A stretch of DNA of 64,000 bases from Cherax quadricarinatus (taxonomy: Eukaryota; Arthropoda; Malacostraca; Decapoda; Parastacidae), in assembly GCF_038502225.1 (NCBI RefSeq), contig NC_091374.1, forward strand, positions 4,653,909-4,717,908, read 5' to 3'. The notes beneath the pieces are model-generated. The model had not been told where the DNA came from. It did not search any database and saw only the letters and a program-made list of their open reading frames with translations. Made by a program: the position numbers and the translations under genes. The first letter of the stretch is position 1. Every line of letters starts with the position of its first letter. This document shows, one piece after another, positions 41,449-55,500 of this stretch.

Positions 41449-41799
41449 AGTGGTATGTCATTGATGTCAGCTAGGTATGTATACCACGTACATGTACCGG
41501 TAGTAAATAAAGATATTATATTATATTATTAGGAAAAGCAAGGGCCTTAGTACCGATGCTTGAGGGACCCCGCCTGTTACTTTCGCGATGTTGTCTTTCT
41601 CGCCCTCACTGTTCGCTATCACTGAGGTTCTCACTGAGCCATTTGAGTAATTTTCCCTGCGTCCTTTCTTGCTCTTCCAGTTTGTGGGTTGATCTCCGGT
41701 CTGGCATTGTGCCATTTTCCTTCCTGCAGTCAAAAACAAAGCAGTCAACCCTCTGTTGTTCTTCCCACTAGAATTCCATTATTCTGTTATCGAATAACA

Positions 41800-42335
41800 G
41801 ACTTGTAACGCACGATTCCAAATTTCTTTAAATTTCCGTTTTCAATCGGCACTGAAATGTTTCTTTACCAGCAGCGGAGACGCCAAAGGGAGCTGAAGTC
41901 CCTCCAAAATTTACTCAGCCCCCTAAATAAAAAATAATAAACCTGCTTCAAAATAAATCTCCTGGGTCTTCTTCAATGCAGACAGCCTGTAGACTTCTAT
42001 GTCCTTCCTCACCTACTAGTGCATCAATTTTTGGGGGGTTATCCTAGACAGTTTTCACCTGTTATTATCGAAGCCAACTGTAATCACCTAAAGCTTGTGT
42101 AAATTATACTTGTGTAATTATACCTGAATAAACTTACTGATTATCTTTTCCAGCACCAGAGATCCTGCATGTGAACATTCTGGCCTGTAGCTCAGTGTGT
42201 CTTGCCTGTTTCCCTGCTTATATCGAGATCAAAAATGTAGCTTTGCCAGTATTTGGTACAAGAGGAAGAAAACTTTATTAATATTACTAATTCCAGAGAG
42301 ATTACAACACAGTAAAGTTAGTCAATGTGGCATAT
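41800..42335. other. unassigned DNA
   Basis: No exon or recognised repeat. Confidence 0.3.
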
Positions 42336-42339
42336 TTTC

Positions 42340-42500
42340 ATTGGAATCTCTCTTTAGATCCCATCAAACAATGCGACCTGCAACAGTCTATTAACTCCCA
42401 GGTACTTCTTAACTGCTAGATAAGAGGGACAGTAGGTGTTGGAGGTGGTGGCCCCAGGTGCCTCGTGTAGGGGTCGACCCCTGGCACCCTGGGTAGTGAC
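42340..42500 (-). repeat. tRNA-related SINE fragment
   Basis: 'gcgacctgcaacagtctatt', 'aactcccaggtacttcttaa' parallel the copy at 2560-2620. 'ggtcgacccctgg' is a degraded antisense B box. Confidence 0.5.
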
Positions 42501-42504
42501 CCAC

Positions 42505-42800
42505 ACATAAGTTTCTTCAGGTATACACAAATACAGTTACATAGATTATTATACATAGCAACATACATAGATTATTACACATAGCAGCATGTGTAGAGAA
42601 CCCAGGATAACCCAAAAAAGTCAGTGACTTACTCCCATTGGGTCCTTTATCCTTACATAGTCATAATACCTACCTCAGAGCTTATCAGTCTCAGTACCAC
42701 TGAGTTATATTGTCAGGTCTGACTTTTTGGGTTGTCCTAAGTAATTTACACTATGTATGATAATTGTACTTATGTGTACCTGTAACTTACCTACTTCTTA
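42505..42800. repeat. inverted pair of the 'aggataacccaaaaaag' repeat
   Basis: Sense copy 42505-42625, antisense copy 42720-42800 ('gactttttgggttgtcctaa'). Lies upstream of the RPRD1 start. Confidence 0.6.
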
Positions 42801-43400
42801 CTTTTGTAATATCCAATACAACCACCAGAATATAAGAACAAAGAAACTGCACTTACTAGGCCTACTGGCCCATGCTAGGTAAGTTTTACTCACAATCATT
42901 TCTACCTAAATATTGGTATTGTCACTATCATGCAATTTCGAGTCTAATAAAAGAAATATATTAATTAAAAAAAGTCACAACTGTTGGCAAGCTTAAAACA
43001 CTGCATCTCTGATATAATTCACGTATATTAGTGATATATATGAAGTTCACATCCCACGCACATTTTATATGTACACTCCATAAATATTTTTTTTATATCA
43101 ACAGCAACAAAATGTTTTGATCTTAGTGTTCGAAGAAGCTGCCTGACTGTAACTTTAACTAATTAAGGGGCATATAGAGATCTTCATCTATGCAAATAAA
43201 TATGCTAGTCTACTGAAACCTACTTATATATATGAATTATATAGTTTACATTAAATTTGGCTTATAATTCTGCCGTTAAAGGGGAAAAATTGGCTATGGA
43301 GAGTGGCTGCGTCCAGGGATCTGAACGATGATGACGTGTGTTGTGGAGCCTAGAGGAAGCTACACAAACAACAGAGTTCCAGAAAATATTTTTTTTTGTG
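42801..43400. other. RPRD1 upstream region
   Basis: No strong TATA element. A polypyrimidine tract and 'gtgcgtgtag' just before 43411 could be a splice acceptor for an untranslated upstream exon. Alternatively transcription begins locally. Confidence 0.35.
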
Positions 43401-43419
43401 CGTGTAGAGGGCGGCAGCC

Positions 43420-43570
43420 ATGGCCAGTTTCAATGAGGATGGACTCAAGAAGAAGCTGGACGACCTCAACATGTCGCAGCAGTCCATCCAGACAGTGTCA
43501 CTGTGGTTAATACACCACAAGAAGCATGCACACAATGTTGTCAATGTGTGGTACAGGGAACTAGTCACTG
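43420..43570 (+). CDS. RPRD1: RPRD1 coding exon 1
   Basis: Residues 1-50 plus one base. First helices of the CTD-interacting domain, with donor G|GTGAGC. Confidence 0.92.
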
Positions 43571-46500
43571 GTGAGCGCCTCTCCAACACTTCCTCCTCCT
43601 CCCTCACTCCAACACTCCACAGTCTTTTCCATTACTATAATGCTTCCTCCATCGCCTCGTCCAACATTCCAAAATATTCTCCATCACTAATGTCATCCAA
43701 CACTCCAAAACTTATTCCAATCAACATTATCTCCGTCGCCAGTACCTCCATTACTCCATATCCAACATTACAGTACCTCCTCCATTTATTTATTTATTTA
43801 ATGTCTTTGCAAACAGTACATTGAGATTGTGTATATACAATAGTGGGATGCAATGCAAAGAGCCTCTATTATGCCTAGGCATTATGGGCCAACTTAACAT
43901 TATAGGCTTACATTCTACTTAATACTAAGGAGTAGTATATCATAGTTGTACAGTAGGAAAGTAATTATTTCATAGTTTTACAGTAGAATATTAATTATAA
44001 ATGAATCAAAATTTGTATAGTACAAACATATACGTATTTATATTCTAAAATGCTTTTGTGAAAAACAATGATTCATTTATATTCATCACTCCAACACTTC
44101 TTCCATAACTCCAGCAACCCCTCCAGCACTGCATTCACTGCAGCACCACCTTCAGCACTGCCTTCACTCCAACACCTCCATTTATATTCTACCTCTTGTG
44201 TCACTCCCCGCTCAAGGGAGGCTCTTTGACGCTGGTGAGGGGCTCTTGATCTAGGGAATTGGATCTGTGCTCCAGTTCCCTGAATTAAGCCTGAGTACCT
44301 TCAGCCCCTCCCCCCACAGGTGCTGTATAATCCTTACGGGTTTAGTGCTCCCCCATGATTATAAGAATAATGATAATCTTGGGTCACTCCAAGATCACCA
44401 CCAGCATTGCTTCCAGCACTCCAACACCACCCCCAGCACTACTTCCATCACTCCAACACCACCCCCAGCACTACTTCCATCACTCCAACACCACCTCCAG
44501 CACTTCCTTTTCTTTTTAATTTATTCACCAGGAGTAGCATCTTGACAGGTGTTTTTTTCATAATGCTAACTCGCTCACTGGCTCCTGAAGAGTGAACAGA
44601 CCCAGTGGTTTCATCACTCTTGTACTGAGGGACAGTGAGATAACATCCTTCTCTGGCCTCTTCCCCCTCAAGAGAGGTTCCTTAATGCTGGTGAGGGGCT
44701 CTTGATCTAGGGAATAGGATCTGTGCTCCAGTTCCCTGAATTAAGTCTGAATACCTTCCATCCCTCCCCCCCACAGGTGCTGTATAATCCTACAGGTTTA
44801 GCGCTTCCCCATTATAATAATAATCTGGCCTCTCCCCCAACCTCTGCCATCTCTATGTACAATATACATTACCTATGACAAACACCAAAGTTGATGTATG
44901 TACATTACCTGTGGTAGTGTCATTTATGTACATTACCTGTGATAGGAGTGAATGATGACGAATGGTTTTTAATACATGACGTGCTGTTGGAGTGTGAGCA
45001 AAGTAACATTTATGAAGGGATTCAGGGAAACTGGCAGGCCAGACTTGAATCCTGGAGATGGGAAGTACAGTGTCTACACTCTGAAGGAGGGGTGTTAATG
45101 TTGCAGTTTTATAACTGAAGTGTAAAGCACCCTTCTGGCAAGACAGTGATGGAGTGAATGATGATGAAAGTTTTTCTTTTTCAGGCCACCCTGCCTTGGT
45201 GGGAATTGGCCGATGTGTTAATAAAAAAAATAAAACCTGTGATAAATAAAGAAGTTTATATCCTGTATATTCTCCATGAAAGACACATTTTATATACATT
45301 ATCTGTGTCAGATGACAATCCCCCTTCCAGGGGAGGTGCCCATGTGCTGGTGAAAAGCTCTTGATGCAAGGAATTGAAGCCTCCCTCCCCTTCTTCGCAT
45401 CAAACCTAATAACTGTTCTACAGAGGCTGTATGACTCCTATGGGTTTAATAATTCCCCATGAATATAAGGACAGCTTGTATACATAACCTGTGACAGACA
45501 TTTTAACAGATTGGTTACTTGTGCTTTGTTTATTATCTAGTTGTCCTGTCTTGGGACTATTTTCATAGATAAGCATTAAAAGGGTGAGAGAGAGAGATGG
45601 AAAGGGAAGAAGAGGGAGGGGAGGAGGAGATTGATAGGGAGAAAGAGGAGGGAGAGAAGATAGAGAAATAAGAGTAGATTGTTGGGGAGAAAGAGAGAGA
45701 GAGAGAAGAGAGAATGAGGAGGAGAGAGACAGAGAAAGGTGAGGAGGGAGAGAGAGAGGGGAGGAAGGGTAGAGGAATGAGGAGGAGCGAGAAAGGAACG
45801 CGGGGAGAGAGAGAGAGAATGAGTGAGAAGGAAAAGAAGAGAGAGGGTGAGAGTGAGTGTAAATAAATATACATAGCTATAAACAGATATAAATAAATCA
45901 GTATAGATGGATGGATAGATATAGATAGATAAATATATACATATGAGCATGCATGAGGATGGAGTGGTGAGGGTAAAAGGGACAGAATTAATGAGTGTGA
46001 GTGAATGATTTACCTGGAGAGTGTTCAGGGGGGTTAATGCTCCCATGACCCGACATATGACCAGGTCTCGCATTGGATTAGGGCCTGATCAACCAGGTTG
46101 TTACTGCCAGCCATACACAAACCAACATACAAACCACTGCCTGGTTGGTTGGGAACTGACTTTAGGTGCCTGTCCCGCTCCTCCTCAAAACAGCCAAGGG
46201 TCTATTGGGAATTCCCCCTTATGTATGCTGGGTGGCAGTTGAACAGTTTTAGGCCTCTGACACTTACTGTGTTGTCTCTTAACATACTCATGGCTCCCCT
46301 GCTTTTCATTGGGGGGATGTTGTACTGCTTGCCGAGTCTTTTGCTTTTGTGAAGAGTGATTTCCATGTACAGATTTGGGACTAGTCCCTCTATATATTAA
46401 CATTTTGTACAAATTGCCTTATATTCATTGCTATAGAATCAAAGGCATTGGCAGTTTTTTTTATTTCATAGATACCAAGCTTTTATGGTTCTCAGTCTTT

Positions 46501-49500
46501 ATCTGACATTTATCCATTTTTAAATTAAGATGCAGTATTGATTTCACATTGTTATATGTGTGGAAAATTTAAAATAGCATTTTTCTGTTGTGTGTGTACA
46601 TAAGTTTCTTCAAATCCATTTATTTATTCTTTTAATCCACATACGTATTAGGAGCAGTGCAACTTGGTTATATAAGAACTTTGAATGTTAACATTTTTTC
46701 CACTAAATTTCAGCAACTGATTCTCGCAAGCTGACATTCATGTACCTGGCAAATGATGTGATACAAAACAGTAAGAAGAAAGGCCCAGAGTACAACAAGG
46801 AGTTTGGGAACAAGCTTGGTAAAGTGTTCGAGCATTTAGGAGGCCTACGCTTGGATGATAAATCCATAAGGGGCCTCAACAGATTGCTGAATGTATGGGA
46901 AGATAGGAGTGTATTTGATGCAGAACAGATCAGCTCATTCAAAAAAAATCTAGGTAAATATAGATAAATACACTCTACTGACATACAGAAATATGTTGAT
47001 AAATATACTAATGTACTGAAAGATGTTAAAGATGTTGATAAATACTATACTGATATACACAGATGTGGATAAATAAACAGACATGAAGGTTTTAAAAACT
47101 CAGAACATTTGAGCACTTCAAATGTAGTTTGGTTCAGAGTTCAATTTGCTGTTTACATTTTATGCTTGTAAAACACTCAGTGAGTTAAGAATGTAGAAGA
47201 AAAGTTTTGTCAGATGTTTATTTACATATTGTTTTCCAAATTAGTCAGTCTCCCATAGTACTTTGAGGTTCTTAAGATGTAGATAGTGAAATATCTGTTG
47301 ATGATTCCAGTGATCATTTTTATTCCCCAGTGATTAATGAAGACAATGCAGTACTGTATATATAGTGTACAGTACTCTTGTTTTATCTGGGTTTCAGACA
47401 ACTATTTGTCACTATCCATTAATGTTACTAAAGTACTAGTGTTTTTTATAGCACTCAAATTAAAAATATCAGAGATTAAATTGATAATGGTTTTAATTTT
47501 TATTCTAGAGAAAGGGAAATTGAAGGAGACCACTCCCAAGAAACGAGAACCTAGTGGTAAGTACAGTATTATTTGCTACTTTTGCTCCTGCTTCTTGATT
47601 TGGAACAGCTTACTGTGTACTTCCTCCCAAGAATTAATAGCACACATTACCTTCTCTTAGAGTACATTGAAACAATCCTATACCACTGTTTGCAAAAAAT
47701 GACGTCCTCTCTGTGTTTGATACTGCACAAGGAACTTTTCCCATCTGTTTTCTTGCATTCCCTATGAACTTTTAGATGGCTATCATTTCTGTTTTCCGTC
47801 TTCATATTTCTAGGATACATTTTGTTGCAAGTCTGTAAATATTTTCTGTTTTATTTACATTGTAATTTTCTTTTTAAAAAATATTACAGGAGCATGCCCC
47901 TATTAGGGTTCCATATATGCTGTGAATAATTCTTCTGTGTACGTATTGTATTTCTTAATTTGCCTAGCCCTTATAGTAAGCAGTTATTGCACCTCATTCT
48001 CTTGCCACTGTATTTATGTAGCTATCTGAGGATAAATTTCATATATAATATACTGTATAATCACAATACTTTATTAGAAACTTTCAAGATTCTGTCACAT
48101 AATCTGAAATTTTTGTGGGGATTATTTTTCTATACTCCATCTCTATTCCTGTATATGGCATTTGTCACAATAAACCTATACCTGTATATAATCTATATGC
48201 TGCTCATTATGTCTAAATATTCTTGATATGCTTTGCAGTTCTTTCCATTTTTTATTTTGCTTAAAAATGTTATGCAAACAAAATTGTATAATTATTTATT
48301 AATTTTGGAAAGTCATTGAGTAGAAATATTATTATGGAAAGCACTGATTATTTTGGTTCCCCATTTATAGTCTTTTTCGTGAAGACTTGCTCTCTTGTCA
48401 TGTTTGCATTTTATTGAATACAAAGACATCTCTCATTCATTCTGACAACTCACCCCTTAGCTCTGTACACTTTTGTAATTCTAATACTGTATTAATTTTC
48501 CATCTGGTATTCTACTAAAACCATTTTGGAAATCTGTATAGGCATTGTAAGTGCAGTCTGCCCGTCTGTTTTTGTTTTTATATTAGAGTACGCATTTCCC
48601 TACCTATCATAATACAGTAGAACTCCCATAGTCACTGATTCAGTATCCGAGGTTTCAGTTGTTCACTGTTTACTGTGGCCCAAAAATATCTTTTAATTTT
48701 GCATAATAATGGCCCTAAAGTGTAAAAGTAGAGAAGCTGGCAGTTCTTCAGAAGTCTGAGAAAAACCATGAAGTACTTCCCATCAGTGAAAAAGTGATAA
48801 TTCTCCACTTATTGTGCATAATTTATCAATTAAACTTTATAATAGGTATGTATAGGACTTATATATAGGGTTTGCTGCTATCCATGGTTTCAGTATCCAC
48901 GGCAGGTCCTTAGAATGTATCCCCTGCGGATACAGGGGTCCTACTGTATGTGTTTATTTTTTGTGTAAGGCTTTGCAGTTCTAAATACAAATTATTCATC
49001 AATTTGGTGTTACTCTTGGATCTCTTATCTATTTAAATAACATTCTCTAAAGCTTTCTTGACAACATCTGTTAATGAAACCAGCCTCAAATTGAAGGGTC
49101 TTGATGACTTTTTTTTCTTTATAAAGAGTATTAGTGCTTTGCCATTTTTCATTGTCAACCAATGTGATTAACTGCAAGTTCTTGAGTTCCACATCCAGAA
49201 CCTTGATTCTCAGTCAGTGCCATCTGATGTGATACATCCCCAACCCCTTGAGTTCTGTTATACTTAAATTTTAATTACTGTATGGAGTTTTGCCTCCACT
49301 GCCTGCTCCTCTAGTGAATTTCACTTGTTCCTTACCCTTATTTGGGCTTCTGACCTTACTCCTTTCATGACTCACGAAATTGTAATGACACGATTGCAAA
49401 CAAACCATACCACGGGCGGGGATAGAACCTGCGATCAGAGTCTCAAAACTCCAGACTGTTGCGTTAGCCACTGGACAGAGAGTCTCAAAACTCCAGACTG

Positions 49501-52500
49501 TCGCGTTAGCCACTGTTCAGTGGCTACGCGATGGTCTGGAGTTTTGAGACTCTGATCGCGGGTTCTATCCCCACCCGTGGTATGGTTTACTCCTTTCATA
49601 GGTGTCAGTTGAAGAAAATCATATTCTTGTAGCTGCTTATTGGACACATTTAATTCATACATGATGCACTCAGCTTCAGTGTGAAAACTGTCATTTTGTG
49701 CTGACCATTTACCAATTTTTTGATAGATTGCTCCCATTCACCAGAAAGTGCATGGACTTTATTTCTGACCACTCCTTCAACCCCCTAGACATGCTTACAC
49801 AGTTTTCTCTCTAAAATTTCCACCATTAATATAGATACACTGTATAATTCATTAACTCAACCTGATTTATCTCACTAATTATGACTCCTCTCTGTCACCC
49901 TTGTATCTATACTTAACATTCCTCTAACAACAGCATGCTGGCATGTTTCTCTGCATGAAGCATAAGTGTTTAGTGCCTTGTGCTCACCCACCATACTTCT
50001 GCTCTCTAACTTCAGCAACTTTTTGCCATATAGCAGTGGATGACCCACACAGGGTTTGTGCTTTCTTTGAATATAAGAATAATAAATAATAATAATAATA
50101 ACAGTAGTAATAATGTTGGTGACAATTTGTGTAAATATGTGTTCACCATATGCATCTCTAGTGCTTACAATATTTGTACTGTACATGTACATAGCATCTC
50201 ATTTTTGTAGTAAATTAGTTACCCTACCTTTTTCTTTGGTCTACAGTTGTGAATGGCTGTGTACCCAGGTATGTTGAATACAAGTGTTGTCTTGTTATAC
50301 CCAACTCTCTACACTGTATTAGGATTATGAATGAGAAATTTGTACAGTATTTAGCAATTTTAGTTAGGGCATTACTTAAAGAAAAGACTGCAGATCAAGC
50401 TTTTATTGGGATACTATTGTGCTCCCACTAAGTACCAGTGTTCTTTTTCTTCAGTTTTTTTTTCCTGTTGAAATTTGTCCATGTCTCTATCAGGGAAAGT
50501 TGATACTCCGGTAAACAAAAAACGAAGAGATAGTTGCAGTGACTCCATCGAACCATCGACTACACCTGAACCTAGGGTGCATAAAGATAGTGAAGGAGAC
50601 ACAAGCCAGTTTGCCGTCTCACCCCAGTCATGTACACCACCAAGTGATCCTCCTGAACCTGAGCAGTTGATAGAGGCTCTTCAGGTACTTCACTTGCAAT
50701 GTTTCACCTATAATGTTTGAATTAATGGTTTAGAAAATCAGCAAGTTGATAAATGAGACACTTGTGCAACATTGAGGTAATCAGTTTCTCAGCCTTGGTG
50801 GACTGAACACATCCACTCCAGACTTAGCGACTGATTACCTCAGCTCATCTTCCATCTTTCTCTGCATTGGACTGAAGAAGCCACTAGCAGGCAAAACGTT
50901 TCCGGAATAAAGATACCTAAATGATGCATGAGTGTCTCATCTCTTGTAATGTAAACATTTGACTAATGTAGTCATACTATATTTGAGAGTATAGTGACTA
51001 GAATTATCAGGAATTATTTTGGTTGCACAAACTTCACATTTAAAGTTGTTGTAATTTTACCAGCAGAAGTTTATTATGTCATTAAGTATCTCTTGGCTTA
51101 TATAAAAGCTTCTCTGATAGCATTTGAATAATATACTATATTCATCTTTCAGGAGTTGGAAAATGCAGCCACATCTGATGCTCTTATTCGTGAGAAGATT
51201 GCTAATCTTCCTGACGAAGTATCTGATGTAACTCTTCTTAATAAACTACAAGGTGTGTTGTATTCCCGTTATAACGTATCATTAATACAGTGGCAGCATT
51301 AGGAATTTTGTATCATGGCCTGAAGTAGTAGAATGTTTATTATGCAGCAATGTGCAGCCTCTCCTCACTTAACAATGGAGTTCCGTTCCTAAGACCACGT
51401 CGCTAAGCAAGGAGCATACTATAATGGTAGTGTGTCAACCATCTCTGATATTGTTTTAATGTCACCTTTGCACCATTTATAACATTTTCAGTATTTTTTA
51501 AATGTTTAACAGTAAATTCTTCCTCCATAAGCTATGCATGTCATAAGAGGCGACTAACATGCCGGGACCAAGGGCCTAGTAACCCCTTTTCCTGTATACA
51601 TTACTAAAGTTAAAAAGAGAAACTTTCGTTTCTCTTTTTGGCCCACCCTGCTTCAATGGGATACAGCCAGTTTGATGAAAGAGAAAGTAATCAGCTCTAA
51701 TATACATTATTTAGGTATGCATACTGGTCAGAGAGCCCGTCGTAAGTCCGAGTCGTCGGTAAACGAGTATGTCGCTAAGTAAGGAGAGACTGTATTTGTG
51801 ATTTTTTCCTGGTGCATTCCTGTAAATTCAGCAGATATTGATTGGATTCACAAGTGTTGGCACATCTCTGGTAATATCTATTGCAGACCCATGGTGAATA
51901 TGAAATTGTTTAAAGAGAGCAATGCTCAGTTTTTGAAACATGTGAATATGTGCCAAGAAAAACCCCACCAAAAGTAAATGTATTTAATTAGAAACCTAAG
52001 AAATTATATAAGAGAAACTTAACCATATCAGAACTCCAACAGTGTAATGTATACTACAAGCTCCACACAGTGTGCACCTCTTGTGCAAAATGTGCTAATT
52101 GCATAAAAATGGATTTTCACCACAGTGCAATTGTTTCAATACACCAGCTGTCTCCCACCAAGGCATGGTTACCTAAAAAGAAAAACCAAAGTGTTTGTTT
52201 TTACATATGGTAATTTGTACAGGAGAAGAGGGTTACTAGCCCCTTTCTCTCGGCATTTTAGTCGCCACTTGCAACATGCATGGCTTACAGAGGATTCTTT
52301 TCCATTTCCTCATGGAGCACAGTGCAAATGGTTGCTAGAAATAGACTTGTCATATACAAGGGAATGTGCATACAAAAGAACCCACAAAAAGCAAGTGGTA
52401 ATTATTTAGTTCTTTTGTATTAATTTTTTTTTTATCTGCTAATAGATGGTTCCGAGCATTTGTTTTTATTACAACACCTCAGTATTTGTTGATACCCTTT

Positions 52501-55500
52501 TTAAAATATATGCATGAAAATGCTCCTTGCTTATAGTTTCATAGCAGTGCTTGAGAATGAAGCAAAAACTGTGTTGTGCAGGGGAACAGTAGCAAACACC
52601 CACTAAATAAATTGCATCTTTGAATATCCCAGACTTGGCTTCAGGTATCCAAGGAGGTGCTAGCATAATTATTATTATATTTGTGGAAAGTGATATATAG
52701 GTGTTGGCATTTCTAGAAAATTTCACACGTATATTGAAGTATTTAGCAAAAAAGTTTTACATCCGGAAGTTTATTTGCGCTTAGCTTAGCTCTTGCTTCT
52801 GTGTGGCGTGTCATATGACTCACGAAATCGTAATGACACGATTGCAAACAAACCATACCACGGGCGGGATTGAACCTGCGGTCAGAGAGTCTCTGACCGC
52901 GGGTTCAATCCCGCCCGTGGTATGGCGTGTCATATGATTGTAGCCATTTAAATATTACATTAATTATATTTGAATGGCAAAAGTAGCATTTTTTAAATTA
53001 GTCTTTTTTTGTTTTTTTTTTTAATTGGGTTCATGGTCTGTTGACTCCACTAAGGTTATTTTGTTTCTTTTTTTGTGGTAGACTTAGCTGCTGGACGAGC
53101 CCTTTGTGAGCAGGTGGAAGAAGCACTGTCTATGCTGGAGGCATATAACAAACGCCTGGCAGAAGAGATGGAGGCGCGAAAAGCAGTGGCTCGTATGCTA
53201 CATGATTACATAGCTTACCAAAAGGATTTACTTGCTCAGGCAGAGGAAACATTAGAGGTAAGAAGGGTAGTCCAGTTAGCCGGACTTGAGTCCTGGAAGT
53301 GGGAAGTACAATGCCTGCTCTTTAAAGGAGGGGTTTGGGATATTGGCAGTTTGGAGGGACATCTAAATTGTTGTATCTGAGCACCTTTTGCAAAGACAGT
53401 GATTGTGTATGAATGATGGTGAAAGTGTTGAATGATGATGAATTTTTTTTTTTTTTTGGAGTCACCCTGCCTTGGTGGGAAATGGCCAGTGTGTTAAAAA
53501 AAATTATATACAGTGGTCCCTCAATAATCGTCCATAATCTGTTCCTGGAAGTGGGACTATTATCGAAATGGACGATTTTCAAATCAATTTTCCCCATAAG
53601 AAATAATGTAAATCCAATTAATTCGTTCCCAACACCTAGAAGTATCAACAAAAAAATTTCTTTTTACCTAAAAGTTAGATTTACATGCACAAAAGAATGA
53701 ACATTCAACATGACAGTTACCTTTATTGAAGGCTGTTGTTGATGAATGGAAGACAGGGAGGAGGAGGAGAGGGAAGAGAGGTTATTTGGAAAGGGAATCC
53801 CCCTCCATAAGGACTCCAGGGCACTAATAAAATGTATAAATGAACATTGGTAATAGGGGTAGTTGATGAGTGGAATGGTCTGCCTAGTAGGGTGATCGAA
53901 GCTAAAACATTGGGTAGTTTCAAATTTAGGTTGGATGAATACGCGAGTGAGAGGGGTTGGATTTGAGTTGGACTTGCACCTGAGCTTATTGCTTGGGTAG
54001 CATTTGTTCTGTTAGTGGGTTGGATTTGTGAAGGACCGGCCTAGTATGGGCCAACAGGCTTATTGCAGTGTTCCTCCTTTCCAATGTTCTAAAAGCTATG
54101 GCTTGGGTAGTTTAAAATTTAGGCTGGATAAATACACGAGTGAGAGGGGTTGGATTTGAGTCGGACTTGCACCTGAGTTTATTGCTTGGGTAGCATTCTG
54201 TTAGTGGGTTGGATTTGTGAAGGAACGGCCTAGTATGGGCCAGCAGGCCTGTTCCAGTGTTCCTACTTTCTTAAGTTCTTATTTAACATCACACTTACCA
54301 GTAGGGTGATCGAGGCTAGGACCTTGGGTAGCTTTAAGAAGAGATTGGAAAAATATACGAGTTGGAGGAGCTGAGTTTTATTTGTGTCATTGGGTACGGG
54401 AGTAAATTCTTGGGTAGCTTTGGGTGGAAGTCATTTTGATAAGGACCTGCCTTGTATGGGCCAGTAGACCTGCAGTGTTCTTCCATTATGTTCTTATTGG
54501 CTATTTGTTTGTGTGAGGGAGGGATGGCAAGTTTATTGTTGGAGAATATGACACTAATATCAACTCTGGCTTATTTATCTATCACAATTCAACTAATATG
54601 ACATAATAAACAATATTAATAACATAGGAACATGGAATATACTCTTGAATGAATAAAATAAGTCATTACGTATGTCACGAGAGGTGTTGTGTTGTGTTGT
54701 TGTTGGGTGTATAAGGGCCACTGAGTGTAAGCCGTCCATAATGGTGGTGAAGCAGCAGCTGAGTTGGCGGTGGTTTTTGTAGCCCATTATAACTCCAACA
54801 ACATTGGAGGAGTAAAAGGACACAAGTGCAACTAATGTGACATTTTATTGTGGCAACGTTTCACTCTCCAGGAGCTTTATCAAGCCATTACAAACAATAC
54901 ATGGACACAGAGGGTATATAAAGGCTCAGAGTGAGGTGCAATACTAGTGAGGTACCATTTCGATGTTCACTAGTGGTAGTAGTAGTAGTAGTAATGACAA
55001 AAGTAATACAATATGGTAGAGCAATTAATTCATACATGAGTAAAAGGATATAAAAGTTATTACTTGGGTAACATAAAAATAGGTTGGACAAATATAGAGT
55101 GGAAAGAGGTAGCTTGTTTCAGTGTTCACTCTCTGTAATGTGCTTTGTGTAGTATAACAGGAGAGACTATGTGATGGCAGGGTTTACTGTTTTCAGGAGG
55201 ATTCTTGCTAAGACTTCAGAGATGGTGAAGCTGCCGTTGTTTTGTTTAATTGTATTCGAAACAGCGATCAGTGCTGATTCGAGGCACTTGCGTCTGCGGA
55301 AATTAGTTTCTTTGATCACTAATTGGGCGTCTCTGAATTTCATGAGATGATTGGTGGAATTTCGGTGTTGTACACAGGCGTTGTTCAAGTTATCGTTCCT
55401 ACATGCGTAAATGTGTTCATTGAGGCGGGTGTCGAGGTTTCTTGCTGTTTCACCTACGTAAATCTTGTCACAGCCTCCACAGGGTATAGTGTAAACTCCT

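Larger units (their letters stand above)
40018..41790 (-). mobile_element. decayed CR1/Jockey-like LINE, split by an insertion
   Basis: Read antisense from 41790: VTGGVPQASVLRPLLFLI (RT block B) ends near 41521. After the insertion the RT block C continues at about 40890-40925 as VFVDDLKL. Next comes a decayed stretch with FNPEKNKVM (40740-40790), then PPLRNHIQKLKKVPRF, and the 3'-end segments down to 40018. Many stops and shifts. The 40990-41436 insertion separates blocks B and C, which in an intact LINE lie close together. Confidence 0.7.

Noticed and set aside
43411..43824. RPRD1 exon 1 extended as a 134-codon single frame
   Set aside because: Beyond 43570 the sequence is a Ser/Thr/Pro minisatellite; the donor G|GTGAGC and homology place the exon end at 43570.
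45563..46073. Long Ser/Leu/Pro-rich open frames on the - strand
   Set aside because: Antisense reading of the (GA)n tract; low complexity only.
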